In this document: positions 22,958-35,554 of the stretch, piece by piece
Layout: each line of letters starts with the position of its first letter
How positions within the stretch are numbered: position 1 is the stretch's first letter
Origin: Eutypella sp. D-1
Taxonomy: Eukaryota; Ascomycota; Sordariomycetes; Xylariales; Diatrypaceae
DNA: 64,000 nucleotides
Assembly (NCBI GenBank): GCA_023313575.1
Contig: JAJTTP010000002.1
Coordinates: 1,798,001 to 1,862,000, forward strand
Direction: 5' to 3'
Position numbers and translations under genes: made by a program
The notes under the pieces: model-generated
Databases searched by the model: none
What the model saw: only the letters and a program-made list of their open reading frames with translations
Told to the model about the DNA's origin: nothing

Positions 22958-24194
22958 TACATCTCAAGTCGGGCAGGGGTTGAGGCATCTTGTATTGGGG
23001 TTTTGTGTTTCCTTAAGAGTGCTTAGATTGTTTTCGGTAATGAACACTTGGTGTTTCCTTTCTTGTTGTAGATGCTCTACAAGCGAGTGACTTGCATGGT
23101 ACGTGATGGAGACTGTGGATGTCCTACTGCAAACTAATAATACCTCGTAAACCCTGAGCTTAGGCACTGAGCATGGGACGCCTGATCGTGACGAAAGACC
23201 GTAGATGGCCCCTCTGCTGTCCACCTATGGTATATAAGAGTTCAGCTCTTAGCACACGCCCCGGAACTTGTGACACTTGTGCCAGATTGTATATTTGCTC
23301 TTACTCTCTTCAAAGTCAACAGTCATATGAACGACAGAATCCTAGTCGTATTGGTTCGGTGTACCTGTACTTGCACAATGATAGCATAGAAGCTCGCCTG
23401 CTTTTCACCAGGCGCGGGTGGCCCTATAGCCATCATGCTAGAAACGCCCACGTTGCATAAACAGCGTGCCCCATGCCTGTCCTTTGGCAAAAGGTACACC
23501 CCCAAGCATATCTCTACCAATAACTGACGCAGTAAACCTAGGTGAGAAGCGATTGCAAGGGCATATATACAATGCCATACCTAATATTAAACCTGATAAA
23601 GTTTCACGTCGTATTATTGCGGACTTAAAAGTAGCAATACACTAAAATCATGACCAGGGGATAGAACTAGTTCATATACCCCTAGGGGTATCTATCTAGA
23701 GCCGGGTCCACGGCAAGTAACAAGCTAAGGCGTCATAAGCAACTGTTGTGTCCGGACCCTACCTTCGATCACTGCAAGCCTCTGTCATAATCGTAGGGAC
23801 CCAACCCCGGGCACCTTATTTTCCGACAATTATTACATACCAAGTATACAACCACACTCATGATGACTCGAGTGGGATAATTTGTTACGTCGTGTTATTG
23901 CAACTTCCCCTGGGTTCCAACGAAAGAGCCTACTTAGGTACTAATGAATCAAGGAATAGAGAAAGTTATAAATCAAGTCTTTGACACTATATCGTTACCA
24001 GACTATCGATAATCATGATGGCATGTCACTGTTTTCTGGCCAATGACTGCTACATCTTCATTTCTCACGATACACATGAAGTGAGTAAGCGCCCCACAGC
24101 ATTGCCACTGCCACGACACCATTATCTATTGGAAAATGCCACGCCGTCGTCTGGGTAGTACTAGTAAGGTAAGGGTAGGCATGTTCCGGGTATA
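22958..24194. other. Intergenic
   Basis: About 1.24 kb between the converging zinc-finger and VPS28 genes, with no supported gene. It is AT-richer than its surroundings and carries scattered CCTAGG/TAGGTA-type motifs. Confidence 0.45.
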
Positions 24195-25018
24195 TTAAAG
24201 GATGTTTTTAAATCCTAAGTATGCAGAATTTATATCTAACTCCAGCTCGCGAGCCTGCTGCTCGCTCAACTCCTCCGTCGCCTTCATCTGGTTCAGCGTG
24301 ATCAGCCACTGGACAATCTTGCCGCGGTTCTCGAAGTCGCGATCCGTGACCTTGTTCACGCTCTGGATAACATCCGTCAAAAGGGGATGCAGCTGGTCCT
24401 TCGCCAGCAGGCCGAGGCGTAGCGCGTCTAAGAAGGTGATGAAGTCCTGGGTCGCCTCGAGAATGAGCGCCCCTGACTTGTTGTTCGAGGAAGCGGATGG
24501 TTGAGAGCTGGGACCAGTCGACGCTGTCACCGCCGTAGAGGGCATGCCAACTTTTATCCGCTCCGTAGCGCGGGGTACTTCAAGCTGTATCCGTTGTCAG
24601 ATCTTGCATTTTCCAAAGGGGATCCAGGAACACATACATCCCACTCCGCCTTGAACTCATCCAATCCAACGAATGCCTTGGCTACCGTCTCATCTGTCAA
24701 GATGGACTTATATTGTTTGAGTGACCTCTCGCATATCTCGGTATAATCAGCCTCGGGTATGGCATCTTTTAGGAACGCCCTTTCTAGCTCGTCTAGAGTG
24801 ACGATGATAGAGAATATCTCGGCCAGCGAGTCTTGTAGGTCTCTCTCTGCCCGGGTCTCTGCTAATTTGACTTCCTGTAGGATCATGTGAGCGGACATCG
24901 TTGATGTAGACGGCCAAAAGGGTGGAAAGAATACCTCGTCTAAATTGATAGTGGCGGATAGCGCCGTGTTAGGGACATAGCTGTGAGGTGTAGGCGCATA
25001 GGCCTGTCTCGAGCTCAT
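24195..25018 (-). CDS. vps28: ESCRT-I subunit VPS28
   Basis: VPS28 is a core subunit of ESCRT-I, which with VPS23 and VPS37 sorts ubiquitinated cargo into multivesicular endosomes; its C-terminal four-helix domain contacts ESCRT-II. The N-terminal core-binding region contains LQEVKLAETRAERDLQDSLA and the C-terminal domain contains RDFENRGKIVQWLITLNQM and LDINSAYLGFKNIL. Exons are 25018-24638 and 24584-24195. The 53-bp intron has GTATGT donor, TCTGAC branch and ATACAG acceptor, and joins FKAEWD to LEVPRATERIKVGMPST, as the family requires. The product is 256 residues, the expected size. It is divergently transcribed from NOC2. Confidence 0.93.
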
Positions 25019-25541
25019 ATTGGAGATGACTGTCTCACTTGTAGGCAGTTTAATGTTCCTGGCTGACTGGTTGGGTACTTAAGTAACACGGAAGGTCATA
25101 GGACATTTAGAGTAGATACATAAGTATCTGGATAAACGTGGTTGGATGATGATGTGATGCCAGTGATGAATCCCGAGACATATCTAAGGTACCCAGAGAG
25201 AGTGCTTGTAAAGTGGATGGGTACCTAGGTACATAAGTCAAACATCAAGCCTTGCCTTATACGGTTAGATCAGTACATAGGCCCCATATAGCCCCACTAT
25301 AATGCACGATAAGGCAACTTACCGATAAGAAATTCTGCGATAAGATCCTGCTCTAGAAATTTTTGGGTTCTCAAGTTTAGGAAGCTGCAGCTGCTACCTA
25401 GTATTGTAAGTTGTACTTCATACTTAGTGAGAGAACCAGCCAAATGAGATTTTTGACATTTTTCGAATTTCCTTCCGAAAACAACATCACTTTTCTTTAA
25501 GCCCACTCCAACCCATCATTGCTAGTCGCACAACTTTCGCG
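25019..25541. promoter_or_regulatory. Divergent promoter region between VPS28 and NOC2
   Basis: This 523-bp region separates two gene starts that face away from each other. It carries a TACCTAGGTA palindrome at 25222-25231 and AT-rich DNA. No TATA box is obvious. Confidence 0.45.
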
Positions 25542-27914
25542 ATGGGCGCAAAGAAAAATTTCAAAGCGACTAAGAAATTCGAGCAGAAGCATCTTAAAGG
25601 TGTTCTGGAGAAACGGAAATCGACCGCCAAAATCAAGCAGAGGCAACAAGTTAAAGCGAAGAAACAGGCGAAACGATCCAAGGATTCCGAATTTTATAAG
25701 GGCGGCCAGGATGGCGAGGATGGCGAGGGCGACAAGGAATCAGTAAAGCCTAATGGCAATAAGAAGACCGCCAATGTCAAGGACATGAGTGTCGACGACT
25801 TCTTTGGTGGCGGCTTCGAAATCATTCAAAAGTCTCAGCCTGGGAAGAAGGCATCTAAGAAACTCGGCAAGAGGAAAAGAGACGATACACTTGAGAACGA
25901 TGATGAGGATAACGGTAGCGATGCATCGTCTCAGCAAAGCGACCTCGAATTCTCCGACGAGGACTTGCCGGCCGGAAGCGATAGCGAGGAAGATGACGAC
26001 CAAGATGGCGATGACGTTGGAATGAGCAAGCAGGCCATGGACGACCTCGCCCAGAAAGATCCCGAATTCTATAAGTTTCTGCAAGAGAATGACCCTGAGG
26101 CTTTGGAGTTCGAGGATGCAGATTTGGCTGAGGTAGATGAGCTTAGCGCCGGCGAAGAAGAGGATGAGCAACCGAAAAAGAAGCGGAAGAAGGATAAAAA
26201 GAAGGGAGGGGACGAGGATGACGAGGCTGCTGTGGATAATGAGTTGACACGGACTATGGTAGCCCGTTGGAAAGCCTCTTTATCCGAGAGGCAGTCGCTT
26301 AGAGCTGCCCGGCAAGTCGTCCTTGCATTCCGATCTGCGGCGCATCTAAACGAGGATGACGAGGACGAGCAGAAGAAGCAGCGCTACACGATATCAGACC
26401 CTGAAGTCTTCCACGACCTTCTTATGGTGGCGCTGAAGCAGATACCCGAAGTTTTCCAACACCACGTCCCTATCAAAGAGTCTGCCAATGGAAAGGTTCA
26501 TGTCCCGACCGACTCGAAGAAGTTCAAGACATTATCGATGCTCCTGCGAAGCTACATCTCTTCCACCCTCCATGTACTAAGCACGCTGGCTGATGATGGT
26601 ACCCTGAAACTTACACTTTCCGCGATAACCCCACTTGTTCCCTACCTACTTGGGTTTCGCAAGCTGCTTAAAGTTGTCATAAAAACTGTGGTTGGCTTCT
26701 GGTCCCAAACTACTAGCAGCGAGACAACTCGCATAACCGCGTTCTTGGTTCTAAGGCGACTTGTTGTCGTTGGTGATAAAGGGATTAGGGAAGCTGTGCT
26801 CAAGGCAACCTACCAAGGTCTTCTCTCGGGGTCGCGGGTTACCAACATCAACACGATACAGGGCATCAACCTGATGAAAAATTCGGCAGCTGAGTTGTGG
26901 GGCATTGATCAAGGTATTGGTTACACCACCGCATTCAGTTTCATACGACAGCTTGCCATCCACTTGAGGAACAGCATCGTCCACAACAAAAATGATGCCT
27001 ACAGGGCTATCTACAATTGGCAATATGTCCACTCGCTGGATTTCTGGTCATGCGTGTTATCAGAACATTGTAATTCTCTCAAGGAGGCCGAGGCAGGGAA
27101 GGAATCTCAGTTGAAGCTCCTGATATACCCCCTTGTGCAAGTTACTCTTGGGGCAATGCGCCTCATTCCCACCGCGACCTTTTTCCCCCTACGCTTTCAC
27201 ATGATCAGATCACTGCTGCGGATTTCCAGGTCAACGGGAACCTACATCCCCCTCGCCTCGGCGCTGCTGGAAGTTCTTAACTCCGCTGAGATGCGGAAGC
27301 CACCAAAGGCTGCTACCCTGAAGGCCCTCGACTTCCATGTCGCGTATAAAGCCCCGAAGTCCTACCTACGCACGCGAGTGTATCAGGATGGGGTGGGCGA
27401 GCAGGTCGTTGAACTATTCGGGGAGTATTTCGTGCTATGGACGAAGAACATCGCGTTTCCCGAGTTTGCGTTGCCCGTGGTCGTCATGTTGAAGCGCTGG
27501 CTCAAGCAGGCAGCTCAAAAAGGACCTGGTGGCAATGGCAACGGCAAGCTGCGCTCAGCCCTCGCTGTTCTCGTCCAAAAGCTTGAGGCTAACGCCAAGT
27601 TCATCGAAGGAAAGCGTGCCAAGGTCGACTTCGCACCCAGGGACCGCTCGCAGGTGGACGCGTTTCTCAGCGACCTCGACTGGGAGAAAACACCCGTCGG
27701 CGCCTATGTCGTCGGCCAGCGGAAGGCCGCCGCCGAGAAACAGAAGATGCTCGAGGCCGCGCGAAAGGAGGATGAGAAGAAGAGGAAGGAGGAAGAGCAG
27801 GAGGCCCTCAACGGGTATGAGGACGTTTCTGAAGACGAAGACGAATTGAACGGACTAGAGAGCGAGGATGAGGAATTAGAGGAGGATGGATTCGACAACG
27901 ATGAGAGCGAGTAG
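25542..27914 (+). CDS. noc2: Nucleolar complex protein 2 (NOC2)
   Basis: NOC2 forms heterodimers with NOC1 and NOC3 that escort pre-60S ribosomal particles from the nucleolus to the nucleoplasm. The single uninterrupted frame encodes 790 residues. The N-terminus is strongly basic (GAKKNFKATKKFEQKHLKG), followed by long acidic Asp/Glu stretches with KKKRKKDKKKGG, a typical nuclear/nucleolar signal. The central Noc2 domain (about residues 320-650) contains HVLSTLADDGTLKL, NTIQGINLMKNSAAELWGID and SCVLSEHCNSLKEAEAGKESQL. The C-terminus is again charged and acidic, with a coiled-coil-like Lys/Glu segment. Length and layout match the family. Its 3' end lies 265 bp from the end of the converging PKS gene and marks the likely left edge of the cluster. 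Confidence 0.93.
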   Translation: MGAKKNFKATKKFEQKHLKGVLEKRKSTAKIKQRQQVKAKKQAKRSKDSEFYKGGQDGEDGEGDKESVKPNGNKKTANVKDMSVDDFFGGGFEIIQKSQPGKKASKKLGKRKRDDTLENDDEDNGSDASSQQSDLEFSDEDLPAGSDSEEDDDQDGDDVGMSKQAMDDLAQKDPEFYKFLQENDPEALEFEDADLAEVDELSAGEEEDEQPKKKRKKDKKKGGDEDDEAAVDNELTRTMVARWKASLSERQSLRAARQVVLAFRSAAHLNEDDEDEQKKQRYTISDPEVFHDLLMVALKQIPEVFQHHVPIKESANGKVHVPTDSKKFKTLSMLLRSYISSTLHVLSTLADDGTLKLTLSAITPLVPYLLGFRKLLKVVIKTVVGFWSQTTSSETTRITAFLVLRRLVVVGDKGIREAVLKATYQGLLSGSRVTNINTIQGINLMKNSAAELWGIDQGIGYTTAFSFIRQLAIHLRNSIVHNKNDAYRAIYNWQYVHSLDFWSCVLSEHCNSLKEAEAGKESQLKLLIYPLVQVTLGAMRLIPTATFFPLRFHMIRSLLRISRSTGTYIPLASALLEVLNSAEMRKPPKAATLKALDFHVAYKAPKSYLRTRVYQDGVGEQVVELFGEYFVLWTKNIAFPEFALPVVVMLKRWLKQAAQKGPGGNGNGKLRSALAVLVQKLEANAKFIEGKRAKVDFAPRDRSQVDAFLSDLDWEKTPVGAYVVGQRKAAAEKQKMLEAARKEDEKKRKEEEQEALNGYEDVSEDEDELNGLESEDEELEEDGFDNDESE

Positions 27915-28179
27915 AGGCCGGTCACCGGTAATTATACTCTCATGTTATGCACCACTGCCATAGTGATACCACCATAATTGTGCGTCTGAACAAAAGAACT
28001 GGTGGTCGCATCACGTGATTTGTGGACAGGGGAGCGGTTTTAATTATGATTAGGCGCGTTACTTTGCTTGCTGTTTACAAATCACAATTCAACGTCAAAC
28101 AGTAACACCTATTATGTCTCACATACCACTGAATGTTTTTCTATTACTGCCTAAACTATAACTATATAAGCGGGCGAAA

Positions 28180-31100
28180 TCAGCTCACCACCTTCTTTAG
28201 AATAGTCTCGCATAGCATCGTCAAGGTCCGGGCGCCCACGATCTCCAACGCGCTCATCTCGATGCTGAGCTCCGCCCGCACCCAGTTCCGCAGCTCGACG
28301 GCGACGAGGGAGTCGACGCCGTAGTTGGCCAGCGGCCTAGTCGCGTCGAGCGCCTCGCCCACGCCAAGACTGCGCATCAGCACGCTGTTTACCAGCTCCA
28401 CGGCCGCCGCGAGCAGCGTCTCGTGGTCGACGTCGCCCTTGGCCGCGTTCTTAAGCATAGCCAGCTTCGTCGCCGACGAGGCCGCCGAACCGCCCGAGCC
28501 ACCTGCCGCTGCCGTGCCCGCTGCCGCTCGCAGCGCGCTGAACCGATGCAGTGGGTCGAAGGGCGGATTGCCCGGCGTGATCGCTGTCACCAGCTGCCCG
28601 CTGCTCGCCGGGTTGAGCTTGTGCGTCTGCTGCAGCGTGCTCGCGCGGATGATGCGCTGCAGCAGGGCCTCGTTGATGGGCGACCAGCCGCGCGACTCGA
28701 AGATGCGGCTTAGCATGTCCTTGTCCTTGAGGTAGCCGACGTCCTCGACGGGACCGAGGTTGATGGAGCACGCGGGAAGGCCCTGCTGGATGCGGTAGGC
28801 GGCGAAAGAGTCTAGGAACACGTTTCCGGCGGCGTAGTTGGACTGCCCGAGCTGACCTAGGAGCCCGCTAACGCTGGAGAACATGGTAAAGAAGTCCAGC
28901 GGCTGCTCCTGCTCTAGCGACACCTTGTGCAGGTTCCAGGTACCCTCGACCTTGGGCGCGATGGGCTCCCGGAACTCCTGCGGCGTCATCGTCGTGAACA
29001 TGCGGTCCCGGAGCACCATGGCACCCTGGATGATGCCGACGATAGGCTTCGACGCGCTCTTAAATGCGCGTCGTACATCCTCGATGTTCCTAATATCCCC
29101 CGTGACGAGGTCGACGTTGCAGCCCAGGGTGTTGCAGTCGTAGACCGTCTTGCGTGATCTCTCATCCTCGTAGCCACTACGGGAGATCGCGACAATGTTC
29201 TTGGCGCCGTTTCGGGCGAAGTAGAGGGCGAGACTGCCGCACAGACCCTTGAACCCTCCGGCAATGAGGTACGAACCATCCGGCCGCAGGCGGAACCGCG
29301 GGGTTGCCGGCCGAAAGGGGATCTTCGTGTGCTTACTATGCTCGTACGAGATGACCACCTTGCCGATGTGTCTACCGCGCTGCATGTAGCGGAAGGCCTC
29401 GACGGTTTCCTCGAAGGGGAACACCTTGCACACATGGAGAGGCTTGATATGCCCTTGCTGTATTAAATCCATGATGTATTCACCGACCTTCCTCGTAGTC
29501 TCGTCGGTGATACTCTTCCGCGACAAATCGAGCGCACGGTACGAGCAGTTGCGGTCGAAAGGCTCCATGGACAACGTGTTCCGATCGAGCATGTCTTTCT
29601 TTCCGATCTCGATCAGGCTGCCGTTCTCCGCAATGCAGCGCCACGACTCGTGGAGCATGTCCCCGGTTAGTGAGTTGAGGCATACGTCCACTCCGCGTCC
29701 GTTAGTGGCCCGCATAAGTTCGGTGCTGAAGGTGGTCTCGCGCGAGGAGAACATGCGGTCTCTGGGGATACCATAGTTCTTCTCGAGAAATTCCCTCTTC
29801 GCCTCCGTTCCGACCGTGACGTAGATCTCGGCGCCAATGTACTTGCATAAGTCGATGGCAGCGAGACCGACACCTCCAGACGCCGAGTGAATGAGGACAG
29901 ATTGCCCCTTTTGGAGATTGGCAAGCGTAATGAGACCGTATACGGCAGTATGGACAGCAATGCCAAAGGTTGTTCCGTCTACAAACGACATCGAGTCTCC
30001 AAGGTTGTAAACAGCATGCCAGCGGTTCCGCACCCGGTTGGCAAAGCAGCCACCATCCCGCCTGACCATGAGCACTCTGTCGCCGGGCTTGACGGTGGTA
30101 ACATCTTTGCCAATCTCTGTGACAATGCCGGTACATTCCAGACCGAAGAGGTGCTCATTGGCGGGGACAAAGCCCATGGCATTGGCCAAATCCTTGAAGT
30201 TCATGCCTGCCGCATGGACTTCGATCTCCACCTCGTCATCTTTCAGAGGCGGCGTATCTGGGATCTCGGTGTAGACCAATGTGTCCAGCGTTCCCGGTCG
30301 CTCACTAATAAGCCGGATAGTCGATTCGTGGCCGTAGATAACATCAGTGCGGAGGGGAGCGCCTTGACGGCTTTCCTTCTCGGCCTTGTTGATGGGCTCG
30401 TCTGCTACAACACGGCTGATGTAATACATGCCGTTTCTCTCGACGAATTCACTATCCACTCGCGACAGGTTGTCAACCGAGTTCAGATGCGTCAGCGCAG
30501 TATGAATCGCATCTAGGCTAGCAGGGTTTGTGTTCGATTCGACATCCAAGCATAGGAGTAGATTGGTCGGATATTCCGCAAGCAGGGACCGCGCAGCCCC
30601 GAACATCAATCCCCGCTCCGGGTGCGTGACAGTCATCTGGGAACTATTGATGGCCAGCGTCAGTAATTTTGGAGACAAGCGACGGTCATGACAGGGAAGC
30701 TTACCCCATTGTAACCCACAAGACACGGCATTCCCGCTCAAGGAGCTCACGCAGCGCCGTGAATTGGTCATCGTTGAAGTTGGATAGGACTGGAGCGAAC
30801 ATTTCATCCATGACTAGCACGGTGCTTCCCGCAGGGATCTTGTCCAACGGCAGAGTATGCTCAACCACATCCCAACCATGGGTGACCAACTTGTCCTTGC
30901 TCGCATCCGTGGAACCGTCAGGTGTGCTGAAATGGACGAGATGGACCTTCTCGTCCTTCACTGAAGGAGCCTCTTTTTCCTCGCCTCTAATGCCGAGGTA
31001 AAGGAGCTTAAGCTGGCCTCGTGTGGTCACATCAGGGACAGCCTCGAGCCCCTGTAGAGCGAGATCGCTGGATGCAATCACTTCTCCATTTGTCCCTTGA

Positions 31101-34100
31101 TGGAAATTAGTAGATGGCATTGCTGGAAAAAATTCGCGATACGTACCATTCTGGGAAGTCTTAGTCCCATCATCAACCAAGATCAGATATCCCTTGTCAG
31201 TCACTAAGCTTTGCGCGCCGTCCAAGATGTTCTTCAGAGAGGTGGTTGGGTGTGTGGTCTTGACAATAATGACGTCAAACCTGTCCGCAGTGTCCGTCGT
31301 ACTGAACGGCCCATCGGCATCGTGGACTGCGTACTCAATGTTGCCTTCGGCGGAGTATTTCTCGCGGGCTAAGAACCCAGCATTCTGGGAGGGCGTGGAG
31401 AAGCGATAGGCGCAGCCCTCGGAGATTTGTCCTGCCCGCGATCGTAGGCGGTCAATCCACAAGCTTTGACCTGCGTCAGGACCGTCGTCGAGTCCAACCT
31501 CGAGAATCCTAGCCGAAGGCCTCTTGTGAGCAACGATTGAGACGGCTTTAGCGATGTGTGCGAGGGTCAACTCGTCCCCATCCGCTGCAGGCACACCCTT
31601 CAGCACACTGGCTACCTGGCCCGGCGTCAAGAAGTCGACGTCTTCGCCCCACACGACTTGAGTAAAGACATGGGGTTTGTCAGCTGTCGCGTTGATAGCA
31701 TGATATCCTAAGCCCTGCAGATGAAATAGCATATCATTGCTACCTTCAGAGAAGGTGCGGATGTCGCTCACGTAGCGCTTGTTATCGTCAGGGCGGCCGA
31801 CTCCGCTCCAGATCGCCTCAGAAGCAACGATGCCCCGAGTGTCTGCATCAGACTGCGGAAAGATAACGAGGTTGTCTAGAAGACGTGGTGGCATGAGAGT
31901 GTCGATGTCTGAACGATGGCCTTGGTTGAGTGCGACGGTTGCAATCTGCAGGCAGCCGTCAATTGCTGCCGGGTGCATTGCGTACTGGTTCTGGGGATAC
32001 CGCGACTCGGGAGTACCGAGCTTGATGATCGCCCGGCAGTGTCGGGAGTCAGCCGCCGCCTCAATTTCCTCGCATGATTGGAAAGCCGGCCCGAAGAAGT
32101 ATCCGACGTCGCGCATCGCCTTGTACCAGACAGCGCCCGGAACGGCGTGTTTGAGGGGACCGACGTCTGCATCGGTGGCGATCTGCTTTGCATGCTCTCC
32201 GATGCTCACAAGACCGTTACAGTGTTCTTCCAGCGCGCCGCTGCCGTCTTTAGCAATGCTCGAGATGGTGAACTCATGCCACGACTCCTTGGTGCTCATA
32301 CAGGGCTCTAGGGTGAGCAGGATCTTGGTCCCGGCATGGTTGTCTAACGTGAGCATGCGTGGGAAGGCGACGTTACGAAGCTTGTATGTTAACTGGTTGA
32401 TAGCCGTCTCCTCCGAGACCCGCCCAGTCGCCTTGCTTTTCTGGAAGATAGCCTCAATAGCCATGGCTATATAGCCAGCCGCAGGGAAAACGACGCTGTC
32501 GCCGAGCAAGTGATCTTTGATCCATGTAACATCGCCCAGTCTAAGGACGTTCTTCCAGACTGGCCGGGTCCACGGCGTACCGAGAATCTTACTGCCGAGC
32601 AGGTCATGGTAAACGAACTTGCGGTAACGCCAGTCAATGCTTGACTCCGACTCATGCCAGTACTTGACCGAGTGGTCCCACGAGTAGTTGGGAAGGTCCG
32701 AGATGAATAGAGGAGCACTCAGCTCCTCGTCCTCGTTGAATGCAGCTAGACGGATTGGATAGCCCACCGTAAAGAGCTTGCCTGCCGTTTCCAGCAGAGT
32801 CTGGACCGCTTCCGACCCTCGCTTCCATGCAGAAGTATATTCAATTGAGGAAGATGCGGCCTTCTTGATCTGGTTCACTGGCCCGGATAACGCATTGCTT
32901 GGCCCAATTTCGACGAGATAATCGACTCCGTCGACATCTTGGGAAATCATGTCAGTCACAGCGCCGCTGAACAGGACGGGCGACACCATGTTCTTGACCC
33001 AATAGCCAGGGCCTGGAGCTTCCGTGACGATTTTTCCTGTGGTCGAAGAGAACATGACTACGTCATTACTCCTAGTGGAAGCCTTAGGCCACTCGACATG
33101 TTTCTCGAGCAGATTCAAGTACTCATCAGCGACCGCAGTCATGTGTCGGGAGTGGTAGGCAGCGTCAACGAGAAGGAGCCTTGCGAAGTGCTTGTCATCC
33201 TTCAGTCTCTTTTCCGCTTCTACCAACTCGGTTTTCTTTCCCGAGAGCGTGACGCCCTGGGGGCTATTGATGCAGGCAATCTGTACTGATAGCCCGTCTA
33301 GGTATGGGCGCACAGCGTCGGCACCCAGGCCAGCAGCAAGCATGCCAAGCGGTTCCTCATATTTGGCCCCGGAGGTTGCCTTGCCCCGGTAGTACGCGAT
33401 CTTGATAGCTTGCTCAGAGGTAAGGTATCCTGCGGCTACAGCAGCAGCGATCTCCCCGGATGAGTGGCCAACAACTCCACGGCACGATACCCCGGCAGCG
33501 GTGAACAAGGCCAGTATGGCAAGTTGTAGTGCAGTAACCAGAGGCTGCGAGATTTCGGGTAGTCGGAGGTGCTCAGCGCTCCTGGGATTGACAAGTTCTT
33601 CGTACAAGCTCCAGGATGGCGGCGAGTGAGAACCCTGTAGCACTTCATCCAAGTGCCTAACAGTCTTTGCCGCTAGGGGAAACATTCCAAGCAAGTCTCT
33701 GCCCATCTCGGGCCATTGGGCGCCTTGGCCTGTGAAAATGAACCCAATCTTAGGAGTTTCCTCGCGTATGTTGTTGTGCGCGAAGGCCTGTAAGTCAAGA
33801 TCTGTCCCATTAGCCACTAGGTACCCCCGGTGGTAATGTCTCGACCTCTTCTCGCTAAGTGTGTATGCGAGATTCCGCAGTTTAACGCTGACTGCAGGGT
33901 CAGACAAATGCCTGTCCAAGGTAGACAGTTGCGCTTGAAGTGATTTTTCATCGTTAGCAGAGAGAACAAGAAGATATGGTCTGCTAGTGACCTCCTCTGT
34001 GAAAAGGTCTTCGTCGTCATCATCTATGTAAGATGAAACATGATTTTGACCCAGCAGCTTCGCCTCGTCGACAATGATATGCGCGTTGGAGCCACCATAT

Positions 34101-35554
34101 CCAAAGGAATTGATGCTTGCACGGCGTACCGGCACATCCGGCCATGGTGTAGCGGTTCGTGAAGTCCATACTCGAAGTTTCTCAAAGTCGATCTTGGGGC
34201 TTGGATTGATAAAGGTAGGGTTTCCGGGTATAATTCCTTTCTCCAGGCTGAGCACAGTCTTAAGGAGACCAGACAGGCCTGCTGCCGGCTCGGAGTGACC
34301 AATATTGCTCTTCACCGATCCAATACGCAGTGGCTTCCCTACTGCTTGGTACGGTGTGAACACGGAGGCGACGCCATTAGCTTCGATAGAGTCACCGGCT
34401 CGTGTGCCCGTTCCGTGGAATTCCACGTAACTCGTCTGCGACAAGTCGGTAATACCTGCATTCTTATATGCCTGTCGGATGGCTGCAGATTGAGCCGTCG
34501 AGTTTGGGCTTGCAATGCCTGCCGTCCACCCATCACTGTTAGTGGCGGTTCCCCTGATGATAGCTCTGATGGGATCCTTGTCTCTGATGGCATCATCAAG
34601 CCTCTTGAGATATACCATGTTAACAGCTTCGGCCTTGATATACCCATCCGCCTTCTCGTCAAATGTATGACACTTCCCCGATAGCGAGGCTGCACCGTTG
34701 GCGCCCATATAATGGTCCATGACATGCTCGGGGCTACAGTATAGGTTCGCCCCTGCTACGATAGCCGACGAGATCTCACGTGTTTGCAAGTATCTCATGG
34801 CAAGATCAATACCGATTAGTGCGCCCGAACAAGCTGTATCGATGGTCATACTAGTATTTGTTAGTTACAGCCTCTAGTGGAATCTTCTGTAGTGCACTCA
34901 CCTAGGACCTTTGATATTGAGGAAATGGCTAAGTCGGTTACTCAGCATAGCCCGTCCAACGCCAACGACTGTCGCCGAGGCGCGATTCTCCGGGTCACGA
35001 GCCTGCATATCGCCGTAATCGCTCGCGAAGGAGCTGACGAAACACCCCGCGGAGGCGCCGTCGAGCTGGTCAAGAGGAACGCCAGCGTTCTCGAGACCTT
35101 CATAGACAACCTCAAGCAACTGTCGCTGCTGGGGATCCATGGACGTCGCCTCGATACCGGACAACTTGAAGAACTGAGCATCGATGTCACGGGGATCGAC
35201 ACCTTGTAGGAACATGCCTCCAGGAGAGGCCATGGTCTGCGCTCTAAGTGAGCCATCGTAGTGTGTGTTCAGGGAGTAGCGGGTTCCTGGCGGCGTGTTA
35301 ATGGCAATCTTGCCCTCTTTCAGGAATTTCCAGAAAAGATGCGGGTTGTGACATTCGTCTGGGAGACGGCAAGCCATGCTCACAACCGCTACAGGCTCTT
35401 GGACGTAAGAGCTTGGTTTAGGACTGGCGTTGGCAATAATACCATCCACGGACCCGGAGGATCCATTGGCGATGCCTGGGCCATTGTGGCTGTTCAATCC
35501 GTTAGTACCATTGGTACCGTTGGTCGTATGTCCGTTCATTGTCATGGCATTCAA
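28180..35554 (-). CDS. Highly reducing type I polyketide synthase (KS-AT-DH-psiMT-ER-KR-ACP)
   Basis: An iterative fungal HR-PKS of 2,420 residues. Exons 35554-34902, 34850-30705 and 30643-28180 keep phase; introns are 51 and 61 bp, with a TAACTAAC branch in the first. KS triad: Cys225 (DTACS), His363 (HGTGT), His403 (NIGHSEPAAG). AT: GHSSGE, Ser681. DH: His998 (DHLLGDSVVFP) and Asp1182 (HPAAIDGCLQ). The expected methyltransferase region (about 1290-1590) is short, and its SAM motif is degraded to RILEVGLDDGPD, so C-methylation is unlikely. ER: NADPH loop HSASGGVGLAA (about 1852-1862). KR: Rossmann loop LIAGGFKGLCGS (about 2058) and Tyr2203. ACP: GVDSL, Ser2378, near the C-terminus. There is no thioesterase or reductase domain, so release must be in trans, plausibly by the hydrolase encoded at 37545. 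The N-terminus is Asn/Gly-rich. The product is unknown. Confidence 0.95.
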
